From: LH-M37 sp032251315
GTDB taxonomy: Bacteria > Pseudomonadota > Gammaproteobacteria > SZUA-229
Reading direction: 5' to 3'
DNA length: 24,067 bases
Assembly: GCA_032251315.1 (NCBI GenBank)
Contig: JAVVEE010000041.1
Coordinates: 1-24,067 of the forward strand
A program made the position numbers and the translations under genes. The notes beneath the pieces were generated by a model. That model was not told the origin of the DNA. It was given only the letters and a program-made list of their open reading frames with translations, and ran no database searches. Shown in pieces: positions 15,384-23,392 of this stretch (positions are counted from its first letter, which is position 1; each line of letters starts with the position of its first letter).

Positions 15384-16108
15384 TGAATATTCACAAACAA
15401 GTCACCACCACCGCCTTGTTGCTGATGCTGTTCGCCACCATTGGGGCTGCGCTGGTGGGTTTTATTTATGACCACACCTACGAGACCATCAAACAGAATG
15501 AAAGGCAGGCGCTGCTCAATCAGCTCAATAACATTGTGCCGGCCTCGCATTATGACAACGCCCTACTCGAAGACAGCTTTGAACTGGCTCCCGATCCCCT
15601 GCTGGGCACAACTGAACCGATCGCCGCCTATCGCGCAAAAAAACAGGGGGAAACCATTGCCGTCATCTTTCCCGCTATTGCGCCCAATGGCTACAACGGC
15701 TCCATTCATCTGCTGGTTGGGATTTATCGTGACGGTACTGTGGCGGGGGTGCGCGTGATCAGGCATCGTGAAACACCGGGTCTGGGCGACGCCATCGAAG
15801 CCAGTCGTTCGGACTGGATTACGCATTTCGCCGGAAAATCACTTGGTCAGCCGCCTGGCAAGCAATGGAAAGTCAAACGTGATGGCGGCCAGTTTGATCA
15901 GTTCACCGGCGCCACCATAACACCACGTGCAGTAGTGAAATCAGTGCATTCCGCCTTGTTATACTTTGCAGCCAACAAAAAAATATTGTTGAAAGACGAG
16001 GTTGTAGACAAAGGAGCCAAGGACGAAAAGGATGTCGATGCTAAAGACAGTCACGAAGAGCAGAAGGATGCCGGCTCCAGTTCCAACACCGACGAATCAG
16101 GGTCCTGA
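15383..16108 (+). CDS. rnfG: Rnf complex periplasmic flavoprotein RnfG
   Basis: RnfG has one N-terminal membrane anchor (about 9-29) and an FMN-binding domain facing the periplasm, related to NqrC. The 241-residue protein carries the covalent FMN motif FTGATITPRAVV with Thr178. Upstream family motifs include GYNGSIHLLVG and RETPGLGDAIE. After residue 200 the protein has an unusual tail of about 40 residues very rich in lysine, aspartate, glutamate and serine (for example DKGAKDEKDVDAKDSHEEQK). Most RnfG proteins end near residue 205-210, so this tail is an extension of unknown role. It is translationally coupled to rnfD. Confidence 0.94.
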   Translation: MNIHKQVTTTALLLMLFATIGAALVGFIYDHTYETIKQNERQALLNQLNNIVPASHYDNALLEDSFELAPDPLLGTTEPIAAYRAKKQGETIAVIFPAIAPNGYNGSIHLLVGIYRDGTVAGVRVIRHRETPGLGDAIEASRSDWITHFAGKSLGQPPGKQWKVKRDGGQFDQFTGATITPRAVVKSVHSALLYFAANKKILLKDEVVDKGAKDEKDVDAKDSHEEQKDAGSSSNTDESGS

Positions 16109-16113
16109 AAAAC

Positions 16114-16809
16114 ATGAATATAGAACAGCAAACAATCATTAAAAACGGCCTGTGGACCAACAACGTCGCGCTGGTGCAGCTGCTGGGCCTGTGCCCTCTA
16201 CTGGCAGTTACCTCGACCTTCATCAACGGTCTGGGTCTGGGCGTGGCGACATTAATCACCCTGGTGTTGTCGAATACTTTTGTCTCCATCATCCGCCACT
16301 GGACGCGTCCCGAAGTTCGCATCCCCATCTTCATCCTCATCATCGCCTCCATCGTCACCGCTATTGAACTGGCGATGAACGCATGGTTTTATGAGCTGTT
16401 TATGATTCTGGGCATTTTTATCCCACTCATCGTCACCAACTGCTCAATACTTGCGCGCGCCGAATCCTTTGCCTCCAGAAACCCTGTGCTCGATTCCGCC
16501 CTCGATGGTTTTATGATGGGCATGGGCTTTCTGCTGGTACTGATTTTGCTGGGCGGGCTGCGCGAAGTCATCGGTCAGGGTACGCTTTTTTCCAATGCCA
16601 ACCTGATGTTCGGCCCTGGTGCCAGTGCTTTTGAATTAAGCCTCGGCGATGACTACCCCGGTTTTCTGATCGCCATATTGCCGCCCGGTGCGTTCATCGG
16701 CCTGGGGCTGTTAATCGCCGGCAAAAACAGCATCGAACGTTATAGAAGCAAGAAAGTCATTCTGGTCAGCGCACCGACCAGACCCGCTGAAGCACCGGCA
16801 TCGTCATAA
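16114..16809 (+). CDS. rnfE: Ion-translocating electron transport complex subunit RnfE
   Basis: RnfE is the membrane partner and paralogue of RnfA, related to NqrD. The 231-residue protein has about six membrane segments. Cys27 (LLGLCPLLA) and Cys110 (IVTNCSIL) are in the positions that complete the intramembrane iron-sulfur site with RnfA. It starts 5 bp after rnfG and ends 12 bp before nth. The last 25 residues (ERYRSKKVILVSAPTRPAEA) are a polar cytoplasmic tail. With this gene the complex is complete: A, B, C, D, G and E are all intact. Confidence 0.95.
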   Translation: MNIEQQTIIKNGLWTNNVALVQLLGLCPLLAVTSTFINGLGLGVATLITLVLSNTFVSIIRHWTRPEVRIPIFILIIASIVTAIELAMNAWFYELFMILGIFIPLIVTNCSILARAESFASRNPVLDSALDGFMMGMGFLLVLILLGGLREVIGQGTLFSNANLMFGPGASAFELSLGDDYPGFLIAILPPGAFIGLGLLIAGKNSIERYRSKKVILVSAPTRPAEAPASS

Positions 16810-16821
16810 AACAGATCCGGG

Positions 16822-17454
16822 ATGAATGCACAGAAACGCTTTGAGATTTTCTCTCGCCTCAGAGATAACAATCCCCACCCGACCACCGAGCTCAACTATT
16901 CAAACCCTTTTGAATTACTGATAGCGGTGATCCTTTCCGCACAGGCTACCGATGTCGGTGTCAACAAGGCCACCGCCAAACTCTTCCCCGTCGCCAACAC
17001 CCCCACCGCCATCGCGCAGCTGGGTGAAAAGGGGCTGAAGGAATACATCCGAACCATCGGCCTGTTTAACACCAAGGGCGCGAACATCATCAAAACCTGC
17101 CGGATTTTGCTGGATGACTACGACAGCCAGGTGCCGCAATTACAGCAGCAACTGGAATCGTTGCCCGGCGTCGGCCGCAAGACCGCCAACGTCGTGCGCA
17201 ACACCGCCTTCGGGCATCCGACCATCGCCGTGGACACGCACATCTTCCGCGTTGCCAACCGCACCAGAATTGCGCCCGGAAAGAATGTGCTGGAAGTCGA
17301 AAAAAAACTGATGAAATTTGTGCCCAGAGAATTCCTGAATGACGCCCATCACTGGCTCATTCTGCTGGGCCGTTATACCTGCATCGCGCGCAAACCCCGT
17401 TGTGGTTCCTGCGTCATCGAAGACCTGTGTGAATACAAGGACAAGACCGAATAA
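16822..17454 (+). CDS. nth: Endonuclease III (DNA glycosylase/AP lyase)
   Basis: Nth removes oxidised pyrimidines from DNA and nicks the strand at the resulting abasic site. The 210-residue protein matches E. coli Nth residue by residue in its key sites. The helix-hairpin-helix LPGVGRKTANVV contains catalytic Lys120. Asp138 lies in AVDTHIFRV. The [4Fe-4S] cysteines are 187, 194, 197 and 203 (C-x6-C-x2-C-x5-C). It follows rnfE by 12 bp, as in many gammaproteobacteria, and its stop overlaps the next ATG by one base. Complete and ordinary. Confidence 0.97.
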   Translation: MNAQKRFEIFSRLRDNNPHPTTELNYSNPFELLIAVILSAQATDVGVNKATAKLFPVANTPTAIAQLGEKGLKEYIRTIGLFNTKGANIIKTCRILLDDYDSQVPQLQQQLESLPGVGRKTANVVRNTAFGHPTIAVDTHIFRVANRTRIAPGKNVLEVEKKLMKFVPREFLNDAHHWLILLGRYTCIARKPRCGSCVIEDLCEYKDKTE

Positions 17455-17876
17455 TGTTTAATCAGAACCGCGATCAAATGCGCCGAGTTTTTTTCGACTG
17501 CTGGAAAGCGCACCAGCAAAAAGCGTCACTGGATGCCATGCAAAAAATCATCGTGCACATCATCGAACTGCACCCCGAATACCAGTCCCTGCTGGAAAAC
17601 GAAGCCGCCCTGGACAAGGACTTCCTCCCCGACCTCGGCGAGATCAACCCCTTCCTGCACATGAGCATGCACATCGCCCTGCACGAACAAATCAGCACCG
17701 ACCGTCCCGCTGGCATCAAGTCGCTTTATCAGACCATCATCAGTAAACAGGGCTCCGCCCACGCCGCCGAACACGCCATGATGGACTGCCTGGGAGAAGC
17801 TCTCTGGCAAGCACAGCGAAACCATGCCCCCCCCGACGAACACGCCTATTTCGAGTGCCTGAAAAAACTGAGTTAA
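17454..17876 (+). CDS. DUF1841 family protein
   Basis: This 140-residue protein of unknown function has the DUF1841 pattern. The N-terminus MFNQNRDQMRRVFFDCWKAH is followed by a helical middle with histidines (NPFLHMSMHIALHEQI) and a later HAAEHAMMDCLGEALW segment. The clustered His and Glu residues would suit metal binding, but that is inference. No signal or membrane segment is seen. It overlaps nth by one base and closes the operon. Families of this type are found mainly in beta- and gammaproteobacteria, often in this place. Confidence 0.88.
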   Translation: MFNQNRDQMRRVFFDCWKAHQQKASLDAMQKIIVHIIELHPEYQSLLENEAALDKDFLPDLGEINPFLHMSMHIALHEQISTDRPAGIKSLYQTIISKQGSAHAAEHAMMDCLGEALWQAQRNHAPPDEHAYFECLKKLS

Positions 17877-17915
17877 TAATTCTGCGAAAAACCCCGGTCC
17901 CCAGATAAAAGAACT

Positions 17916-18001
17916 GTCCGCGAAGAACGCCAAGGACGCGAAAAAGGAAAAAAAATAATTATTTAAATGGTTTTTTGGCGTCCTTCGCGTTTTTCGCGGA
18001 C
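17916..18001. repeat. Palindromic interspersed repeat, copy 2 (CGCGAAGAACGC type)
   Basis: A 24-base left arm (17916-17939, starting GTCCGCGAAGAACGCC) and a 24-base right arm (17978-18001, ending TTTTTCGCGGAC) pair at 22 of 24 positions around an A/T-rich centre. Copy 1 is at 879-948. Placed between the convergent DUF1841 and protease genes, it could form a strong hairpin at both mRNA ends. Confidence 0.75.
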
Positions 18002-18017
18002 CATGCTTTTGCTTTTA

Positions 18018-18041
18018 AACTGCCAACTGCCTACTGCCAAC
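18018..18041. repeat. AACTGCC-type short repeat, copy 2
   Basis: AACTGCCAACTGCCTACTGC and onward contains three ACTGCC units with 7-base spacing. It matches the array at 9875-9904 and directly follows the palindrome. It lies 11 bp beyond the protease stop. Confidence 0.6.
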
Positions 18042-18051
18042 TTTTTACAAA

Positions 18052-19509
18052 TCATCCTGCTCGCCAGTCCAGCGAGACATAGCGCTGCACTTCGCCAAAA
18101 CGGATCAACAGCAATATGGGCCTGCTTTTATCGGCTTTGGTAATTTCATGAGCAAACTCTTCAGCGGTTGCTATCGATTTGTGATTTACCTGCAAAATAA
18201 TGGTGCCGACATTAATGCCCGCCAGTGCAGCCACTGAGCCACGTTTGACCTCAGTCACCACGACCCCTTCTCCGGCTCTGGCATTGAATTGTTTTGCCAG
18301 TTCCGCGCTCAAGGTTTGCACGGTGAGGCCGAGCTGGCTTGTGCTTTGCGAAGGGGGACTTTTGGCAGTGACTGTTTCAGGAATGTGCGCTGCCAGTGTA
18401 ACCGATACATTTTTACGCTTGCCGTCGCGAATAATGGTGAGCTCTTCCTTAGTGCCGGGCGCTGTCATCGAAACCTGATTACGAAAGGCGCCTATATCAG
18501 AAACTGCCTCGCCACGAAATGCGATGATGACATCGCCCGGCTGTAAACCGGCTCTGTCAGCGGGCGAATTTTCAACCACCTCTGCCACCAGAATGCCCTG
18601 GCCCTGCCTGAGGCCGAATGCCTTAGCCAGTTCAGTGGTCAAGGGTTGAATAACAATACCCAGATAGCTGCGGGAAACCTCGCCCTTATCAATCAGCTGC
18701 ATGGCAATCTGTTTTGCCATATTAATGGGGATGGCAAAGCCTATGCCCATGTAGCCACCACTGCGGGTGAAGATCGCAGTATTCATACCGATTACCTCAC
18801 CCACCAGATTAACCAGTGGCCCACCCGAGTTGCCTACGTTAATGGCCGCATCAGTCTGGATAAAATCCTCATAATCATTAATGCCGAGGCTGGTTCGACC
18901 GGTGGCACTGACCACGCCGACGGTGAGTGTATGACTGAGGCCAAAAGGATTGCCGATGGCAACGACCCATTCACCCACGTCGAGTTTTGATGAGTCGCCC
19001 AGCTTCAGGGCGGGGCGGCTGTCAGTATTAATTTCAATGACCGCAACGTCAGATTGCGGGTCACGCCCGGTAATTTCAGCCTGGTACTCATGTCCGTCCA
19101 TGAATTTAACCATTACATTGTCTGCGCCTTCGACCACATGATTATTCGTCATGATATAGGTCTTGTTAATTAACAGGCCGTCTTTGACGCTGAAGACAAA
19201 GCCTGAACCCTGACTCTGAATACGGGGCTGCGGCTGATGATTATAGTCCTGCGGCGACTGGAACCCCGGAAAGGCGTCACCAAAAAACCGCTTGAAAAAA
19301 TCCTCGTCGAAAGGAAATGGCAAAGGAGCTGCACGTTCGCCACTAACAGTGCCTTCAACCTGCACAAATACAACTGAGGGTGAAACTGATTTAGCAACCG
19401 ATGAAAAGGCCTTGCCGCTTTCGCGCAGGGCTTCGATACCTGCATCTACAGCGTGTGCTGAAAAACAGACCAGGTTTACTAATAGCAATACCGGAAATAA
19501 TTTTATCAC
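18052..19509 (-). CDS. degP: Do-family periplasmic serine protease (DegP/DegQ/MucD type)
   Basis: This envelope protease/chaperone degrades or refolds damaged periplasmic proteins. The 485-residue protein has a signal peptide (MIKLFPVLLLVNLVCFSAHA, cleavage near residue 20). The trypsin-like domain has a complete triad: His124 (TNNHVVEGAD), Asp154 (DVAVIEI) and Ser228 (GNSGGPLVN). Two PDZ domains follow (about 275-370 and 390-480), as in DegP, DegQ and MucD. The short linker near residues 85-100 is closer to DegQ/MucD than to the long loop of E. coli DegP. The start is GTG, supported by GGAGG nine bases upstream. It lies 127 bp beyond hsp20 on the same strand, so both may answer to envelope or heat stress. 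Confidence 0.94.
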   Translation of the reverse strand: MIKLFPVLLLVNLVCFSAHAVDAGIEALRESGKAFSSVAKSVSPSVVFVQVEGTVSGERAAPLPFPFDEDFFKRFFGDAFPGFQSPQDYNHQPQPRIQSQGSGFVFSVKDGLLINKTYIMTNNHVVEGADNVMVKFMDGHEYQAEITGRDPQSDVAVIEINTDSRPALKLGDSSKLDVGEWVVAIGNPFGLSHTLTVGVVSATGRTSLGINDYEDFIQTDAAINVGNSGGPLVNLVGEVIGMNTAIFTRSGGYMGIGFAIPINMAKQIAMQLIDKGEVSRSYLGIVIQPLTTELAKAFGLRQGQGILVAEVVENSPADRAGLQPGDVIIAFRGEAVSDIGAFRNQVSMTAPGTKEELTIIRDGKRKNVSVTLAAHIPETVTAKSPPSQSTSQLGLTVQTLSAELAKQFNARAGEGVVVTEVKRGSVAALAGINVGTIILQVNHKSIATAEEFAHEITKADKSRPILLLIRFGEVQRYVSLDWRAG

Positions 19510-19636
19510 TGTGTATTGCCTCCAGATTATTCTACCTGAGTTATCGTCAGCGGAAATTTATCATTACAGAAACAGGCGAATAATTATCAGCCCGAAGATA
19601 ATCACAGCCCCGCGAAAGCGAGAGCCATGCTATTAG

Positions 19637-20158
19637 CTAATCGACTTTTATAACTTTGTGTTTTGTCTGCTTAACCTTAGGAAGCGTTAACTTCAAAATA
19701 CCGTGTTTAAACTTGGCTTTAGCCTTGTCACTATCGACCTCACTGGGCAGTGAAATAGTTCGGCAGAAAGTGCCATGGGAAATTTCGTGGCGATAATAAT
19801 CACCCTCCTCTTCCTTCTCTTCCGCCTTTGATGAACCCTTGATAGTTACGGAATAATCGGTCATGGTTATTTCCACATCATTTTTATCAATGCCTGGAAG
19901 CTCCGCTTCCAAATAAATATCTTTCTCTCTATCTACAACATCAACGCGGGGCATTCTGCCTTCGAAGGGTGCCGGCAAATGACTCCAGGAGGGACGCGCA
20001 AAACTGAAAGGCTTCATCCAGTTTGAAGGGAGCAAATCATCGAACATCCGCTCAAAATCTTCAATCCGACTCAATCCTCGAGAGGCTTCTCTTCTTTCGG
20101 GTGTGGTGCTTTCTTTACCAGAACTTGTGGCAACTTCATGCTTACTGGAAGCGGTCAT
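19637..20158 (-). CDS. Hsp20/alpha-crystallin small heat shock protein
   Basis: It is an ATP-independent holdase that keeps unfolding proteins soluble. The 173-residue protein has a variable, charged N-terminus (1-65), then an alpha-crystallin domain (about 69-160): PRVDVVDREKDIYLEAELPG, ITMTDYSVTIKG and FKHGILKLTLPK. The end HKVIKVD carries a VIKV version of the oligomer-contact motif. The EKEEEGDYY segment is the usual loop. A good ribosome site (TTGGAGA) precedes the ATG. No clear sigma-32 or CIRCE signal is visible. A dyad at 20260-20280, about 100 bp upstream, is the best operator candidate. Confidence 0.95.
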   Translation of the reverse strand: MTASSKHEVATSSGKESTTPERREASRGLSRIEDFERMFDDLLPSNWMKPFSFARPSWSHLPAPFEGRMPRVDVVDREKDIYLEAELPGIDKNDVEITMTDYSVTIKGSSKAEEKEEEGDYYRHEISHGTFCRTISLPSEVDSDKAKAKFKHGILKLTLPKVKQTKHKVIKVD

Positions 20159-20259
20159 GATTTTTCTCCAATTTATACGTTTTTAAATAATTAATAGCAC
20201 AGTTTATCTGCGCATTTATATTCATACACGCTCGAATTGAGCGGTTATTTAAATACTCT

Positions 20260-20280
20260 ATGTGATCAACAAAATCACAT
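20260..20280. promoter_or_regulatory. Dyad operator candidate upstream of hsp20
   Basis: ATGTGAT (20260-20266) and ATCACAT (20274-20280) are perfect 7-bp inverted arms with a 7-base spacer. The arms resemble CRP/FNR-superfamily half-sites, but the spacing is not the standard one for CRP. It lies about 100 bp before the hsp20 start. Confidence 0.3.
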
Positions 20281-20321
20281 GAAAGCATGTAATTAATATA
20301 ACGCCTGAAATGTTTTATAGA

Positions 20322-20350
20322 TTGCCATATTTACAATAATTTACAAATCG
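20322..20350 (+). repeat. 29-bp direct repeat, copy upstream of the Lon-like gene
   Basis: It begins TTGCCATATTTACAA and ends TTTACAAATCG, and matches 23190-23218 at 26 of 29 positions. One copy lies 370 bp before and one 33 bp after the Lon-like gene, in the same orientation. Confidence 0.6.
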
Positions 20351-20426
20351 GATGGCTGTCGTCATGATTAAAATATACCCTGCTAAATATAGGCACAAAC
20401 ACACCTTAGCAATAAACGGTTATACT

Positions 20427-20440
20427 TTTATCAAGATCAA
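20427..20440. promoter_or_regulatory. FNR/Anr-like box candidate
   Basis: TTTATCAAGATCAA matches the FNR consensus TTGAT-N4-ATCAA at 9 of 10 defined positions. It lies about 280 bp upstream of the Lon-like gene and within the shared region with hsp20. No fnr gene is in the window, and a single match in an A/T-rich region can arise by chance. Confidence 0.25.
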
Positions 20441-20480
20441 AACGTCACTTCAATAACACAACAAATTACTATTGAGTTAC

Positions 20481-20586
20481 ATGGAAAGAATACCCTTAAA
20501 TCAAGACGCGCTGAGAATACATCCGTGTACACTCGGCAGCAGCATCCCTGCTGCTGACGGTCTTGATTGAAGGGTATCCTTTCCAT
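20481..20586. repeat. Long palindromic interspersed repeat
   Basis: Two 27-base arms (20481-20507, starting ATGGAAAGAATACCC; 20560-20586, ending GGGTATCCTTTCCAT) pair at 25 of 27 positions. The 52-base centre holds an inner CAGCAG...CTGCTG stem (about 20537-20554). No transposase frame is inside. It looks like a non-autonomous palindromic element sitting 134 bp before the Lon-like gene. Confidence 0.7.
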
Positions 20587-20720
20587 GCGTTTTGTTAGTA
20601 ACCATGCCAAATAAATTTTAAACTCAATGACCACAGCATATAGACACTGAAGCAATTCGTAGTATGGTAGCTAAAAGCATTTGATTGCATCAACGAAATT
20701 AATAAACAGGGTCTGGAATT

Positions 20721-23156
20721 ATGGAAAATAATGATTTGGCACTTTCACCTGACATTCTATATCACGCCTGCGACATGTCTCTACTCACCTTTAATTCCAC
20801 CGATGAAATAATGGAATCTAAGGAGATTGTCGGCCAGAGCCGTGCCGTTGAGGCACTGGATTTTGGCGTAGGCATTAACCATGATGGTTACAATTTATTT
20901 GTTTTAGGCTCGACAGGTCTGGGCAAGAACACGCTTGTTGAAAAGCTGTTAAAAGCCAGGGCTACGGATTTGGCAAAGCCGGATGACTGGTGCTACATCA
21001 ATAACTTTGATAAGTCGTATAAGCCTAAAGCCCTAAAATTACCTGCCGGCTATGGCCGAAAATTACAGGCTGATATGAATCAGCTCGTGGAGGATTTGTT
21101 AAGTGCCATTCCTTCAGCCTTCGAAACTGATGAATATAATGCAGGTGTTAAGGCCATTAATGATGAGCTGGAAAACACCAAGGAAACTGAATTCGTAAAA
21201 CTGGCGGAAAAAGCTACTCGTAACAATGTGGCATTAATGCGCACACCCGGTGGTTATACACTTGGCCCTATGAAAGACGGAAAAATCCTCACTCCGGACG
21301 AGTTCGAAAAGCTAACCGATGATGAACGTGAGAACATAAAAAACAAAATCAATGAAATTGAGAATGAGCTTAATTCAACCATTAGAAAATTGCCTGTTTG
21401 GGAACGTGAAGCCAGAAAAAAAATAAAAGTTCTAAATCGGGAAGTTTCACAATCGGCGGTAGCACAGTTCATTGATGAATTACGTGCCAGCTACAGCAGC
21501 ATGCCGGATGTGCTCAGTTATATCAATGATGTAAGGAAAAGCATTATTGAGGATGCGGATGCCTTCAGAAAACCGGAGCCTGACGAGTACACTCTTGCCG
21601 GCATCAACCTGACCGGCTTTAAAAACCCCCGGCCCTCTTTCTCTCGCTACCAGGTTAACTTGTTAGTTGATAACAGTGACACCGAGGGCGCACCTGTTAT
21701 CTTCGAAGACAACCCCACCTATAACAACCTGATTGGTCGCATCGATCACATTGCCCAATTTGGCGCTCTGGTGACAGACTTCACTTTAATCAAGGCGGGC
21801 GCCTTACATCGAGCCAATGGTGGCTTTCTGGTATTTGATGCACGGCGTGTGCTGACATCCCCCTTCGCCTGGGACAGCCTGAAGCGGGCCTTGCGTTCAC
21901 GCGATCTACGCATAGAGGCTCTGGAGAAAATGCTGTCCATCTCCAGCACTATCTCACTGGAACCTGAGCCGATTCCTATCGAAATAAAAGTTGTACTTAC
22001 CGGCGACCGCTGGCTTTATTATCTACTCAAAAAATATGACCCTGAATTCAATCAATTATTCAAGGTGGCCGCTGATTTCTCAGAAGACATAGACCGCGAC
22101 ACTGAAAACACCGTGCTGTATTCACAGATGATCGGCGAGTTATTGCGTGAGAAAAAGTTCAAGCCCTTTGATCCGAACGCCGTTGCTCTGGTAATTGAAA
22201 GTTCGGCCAGGGCTGCTGAGGATGCTGAGAAGCTGTCACTGCACAAAGGTAATTTGATCGACCTGCTTAGAGAGGCCGATTACTGGGCGGGCGAGGCAGG
22301 ACATGAGCTGGCAACTCGAGAGGATGTTCAGCGTGCTCTCGACACCCGTATCAGACGTGTTGATCAGTTGCGTGAACGTGTACATGAACAGGTTTTGCGC
22401 GGAAATTATCTGCTGGAGACTGAAGGCGGAACAGTTGCACAGGTTAATGCCCTGTCAATTATTCAGTTAGGGGATTATGCCTTCGCCCGACCTTCTCGTA
22501 TCACAGCCACTGCCAGACTGGGCTCTGGCAAGGTCATTGATATAGAAAGAGAGGTGGAACTTGGCGGCTCCATTCATTCAAAGGGTGTTTTAATCCTGTC
22601 ATCCTACCTTGCCAATCGTTATGCCCGGGATCAGCCGCTGTCACTTTCTGCCAGCCTGGTATTTGAGCAGTCCTACGGCATGGTAGATGGCGATAGCGCC
22701 TCCGTTGCCGAACTTTGCGCCCTACTGTCCGCTCTCTCTAAAATCCCTATTGACCAGTCTTTTGCCATTACCGGCTCAGTCAACCAGCATGGCCAGATTC
22801 AGCCTATCGGCGGCGTCAATGAAAAGATTGAAGGCTTTTTTGATATTTGCAAAGCTCGAACATTAACGGGTAGCCAGGGTGTGATCATCCCTGCCTCCAA
22901 CGTCAAGCACCTCATGCTCAGAAGCGATGTAGTTGAGTCAGTGCGCAACAATCAATTTAATGTTTATGCGGTGGAGACAGCAGATCAGGTGATGGAGTTA
23001 GTGACCGGCAAAGTGGCTGGTGAAGCCGATGAGAAAGATGAGTTTCCAAAAGGCTCGATCAATCACAAGGTAAAACAGTCGCTGGTAATGTTGAATCGTC
23101 AGCGTCAGAAATTCGCCAAACACTCGAAATCCAATAATAATGATTCGCATGACTGA
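20721..23156 (+). CDS. Lon-like ATP-dependent protease (AAA_32/LonB-type)
   Basis: This cytoplasmic AAA+ protease is related to Lon but lacks the Lon N-terminal substrate domain. The 811-residue protein has a P-loop at 63-70 (GSTGLGKN; the usual Ser/Thr after Lys is Asn70, followed by Thr71), a long helical insert (about 130-270) rich in charged residues, and a second ATPase segment with GGFLVFDARRVL (about 366-377). The C-terminal Lon proteolytic domain starts near 570. The Ser-Lys dyad is Ser659 (DGDSASVA) and Lys702 (GVNEKIEG), 43 residues apart as in E. coli Lon. Domain order fits AAA_32 proteins annotated as LonB/LonC-like. The gene stands alone, divergent from hsp20, which suggests a role in protein quality control. 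Substrates are unknown. Confidence 0.92.
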   Translation: MENNDLALSPDILYHACDMSLLTFNSTDEIMESKEIVGQSRAVEALDFGVGINHDGYNLFVLGSTGLGKNTLVEKLLKARATDLAKPDDWCYINNFDKSYKPKALKLPAGYGRKLQADMNQLVEDLLSAIPSAFETDEYNAGVKAINDELENTKETEFVKLAEKATRNNVALMRTPGGYTLGPMKDGKILTPDEFEKLTDDERENIKNKINEIENELNSTIRKLPVWEREARKKIKVLNREVSQSAVAQFIDELRASYSSMPDVLSYINDVRKSIIEDADAFRKPEPDEYTLAGINLTGFKNPRPSFSRYQVNLLVDNSDTEGAPVIFEDNPTYNNLIGRIDHIAQFGALVTDFTLIKAGALHRANGGFLVFDARRVLTSPFAWDSLKRALRSRDLRIEALEKMLSISSTISLEPEPIPIEIKVVLTGDRWLYYLLKKYDPEFNQLFKVAADFSEDIDRDTENTVLYSQMIGELLREKKFKPFDPNAVALVIESSARAAEDAEKLSLHKGNLIDLLREADYWAGEAGHELATREDVQRALDTRIRRVDQLRERVHEQVLRGNYLLETEGGTVAQVNALSIIQLGDYAFARPSRITATARLGSGKVIDIEREVELGGSIHSKGVLILSSYLANRYARDQPLSLSASLVFEQSYGMVDGDSASVAELCALLSALSKIPIDQSFAITGSVNQHGQIQPIGGVNEKIEGFFDICKARTLTGSQGVIIPASNVKHLMLRSDVVESVRNNQFNVYAVETADQVMELVTGKVAGEADEKDEFPKGSINHKVKQSLVMLNRQRQKFAKHSKSNNNDSHD

Positions 23157-23189
23157 GTGTAGGGAGATGGCGATATCAGGGATAGTAGG

Positions 23190-23218
23190 TTGCCATAATT
23201 ACAAAATTTTACAAATCG
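23190..23218 (+). repeat. 29-bp direct repeat, copy downstream of the Lon-like gene
   Basis: TTGCCATAATTACAA...TTTACAAATCG matches 20322-20350 with three substitutions, all A/T exchanges. Confidence 0.6.
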
Positions 23219-23367
23219 ATAATTGATCCAGTTCGTTGCAATAAACCTCACACTAAAAGCATCAACAGGATTAATTATAAAACAAAAACCATCTGAACAC
23301 CTCTCAGAAAACTCCGCCTGTTTTGCATTCAACCTCCTATAAAACCACGAAATATCACCAATCTGTC

Positions 23368-23392
23368 AGCCAGATATGCACTGCATATCCGG
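23368..23392. promoter_or_regulatory. Near-perfect dyad, operator-like
   Basis: GCCAGATATGCA and TGCATATCCGGC flank a single C and pair at 11 of 12 positions. With no loop it cannot be a normal RNA hairpin, so a protein-binding site is more likely than a terminator. It lies about 400 bp before the DUF2934 gene. Confidence 0.3.

Larger units (their letters stand above)
20159..20720. other. Divergent intergenic region between hsp20 and the Lon-like gene
   Basis: These 562 A/T-rich bases hold no gene. They must carry both divergent promoters. I can see an inverted-repeat operator candidate (20260-20280), one member of a 29-bp repeat pair (20322-20350), an FNR-like box (20427-20440) and a 106-bp palindromic repeat (20481-20586). 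I cannot assign -35/-10 boxes with confidence. Confidence 0.6.

Noticed and set aside
19450..19509. Cys15 in the Do protease signal peptide as a lipoprotein site
   Set aside because: The context LVNLVC lacks a normal lipobox, and an AHA cleavage site follows at residue 20.
20437..20655. 72-codon minus-strand frame in the hsp20 to Lon-like gap
   Set aside because: It spans the palindromic repeat and is best explained by it.
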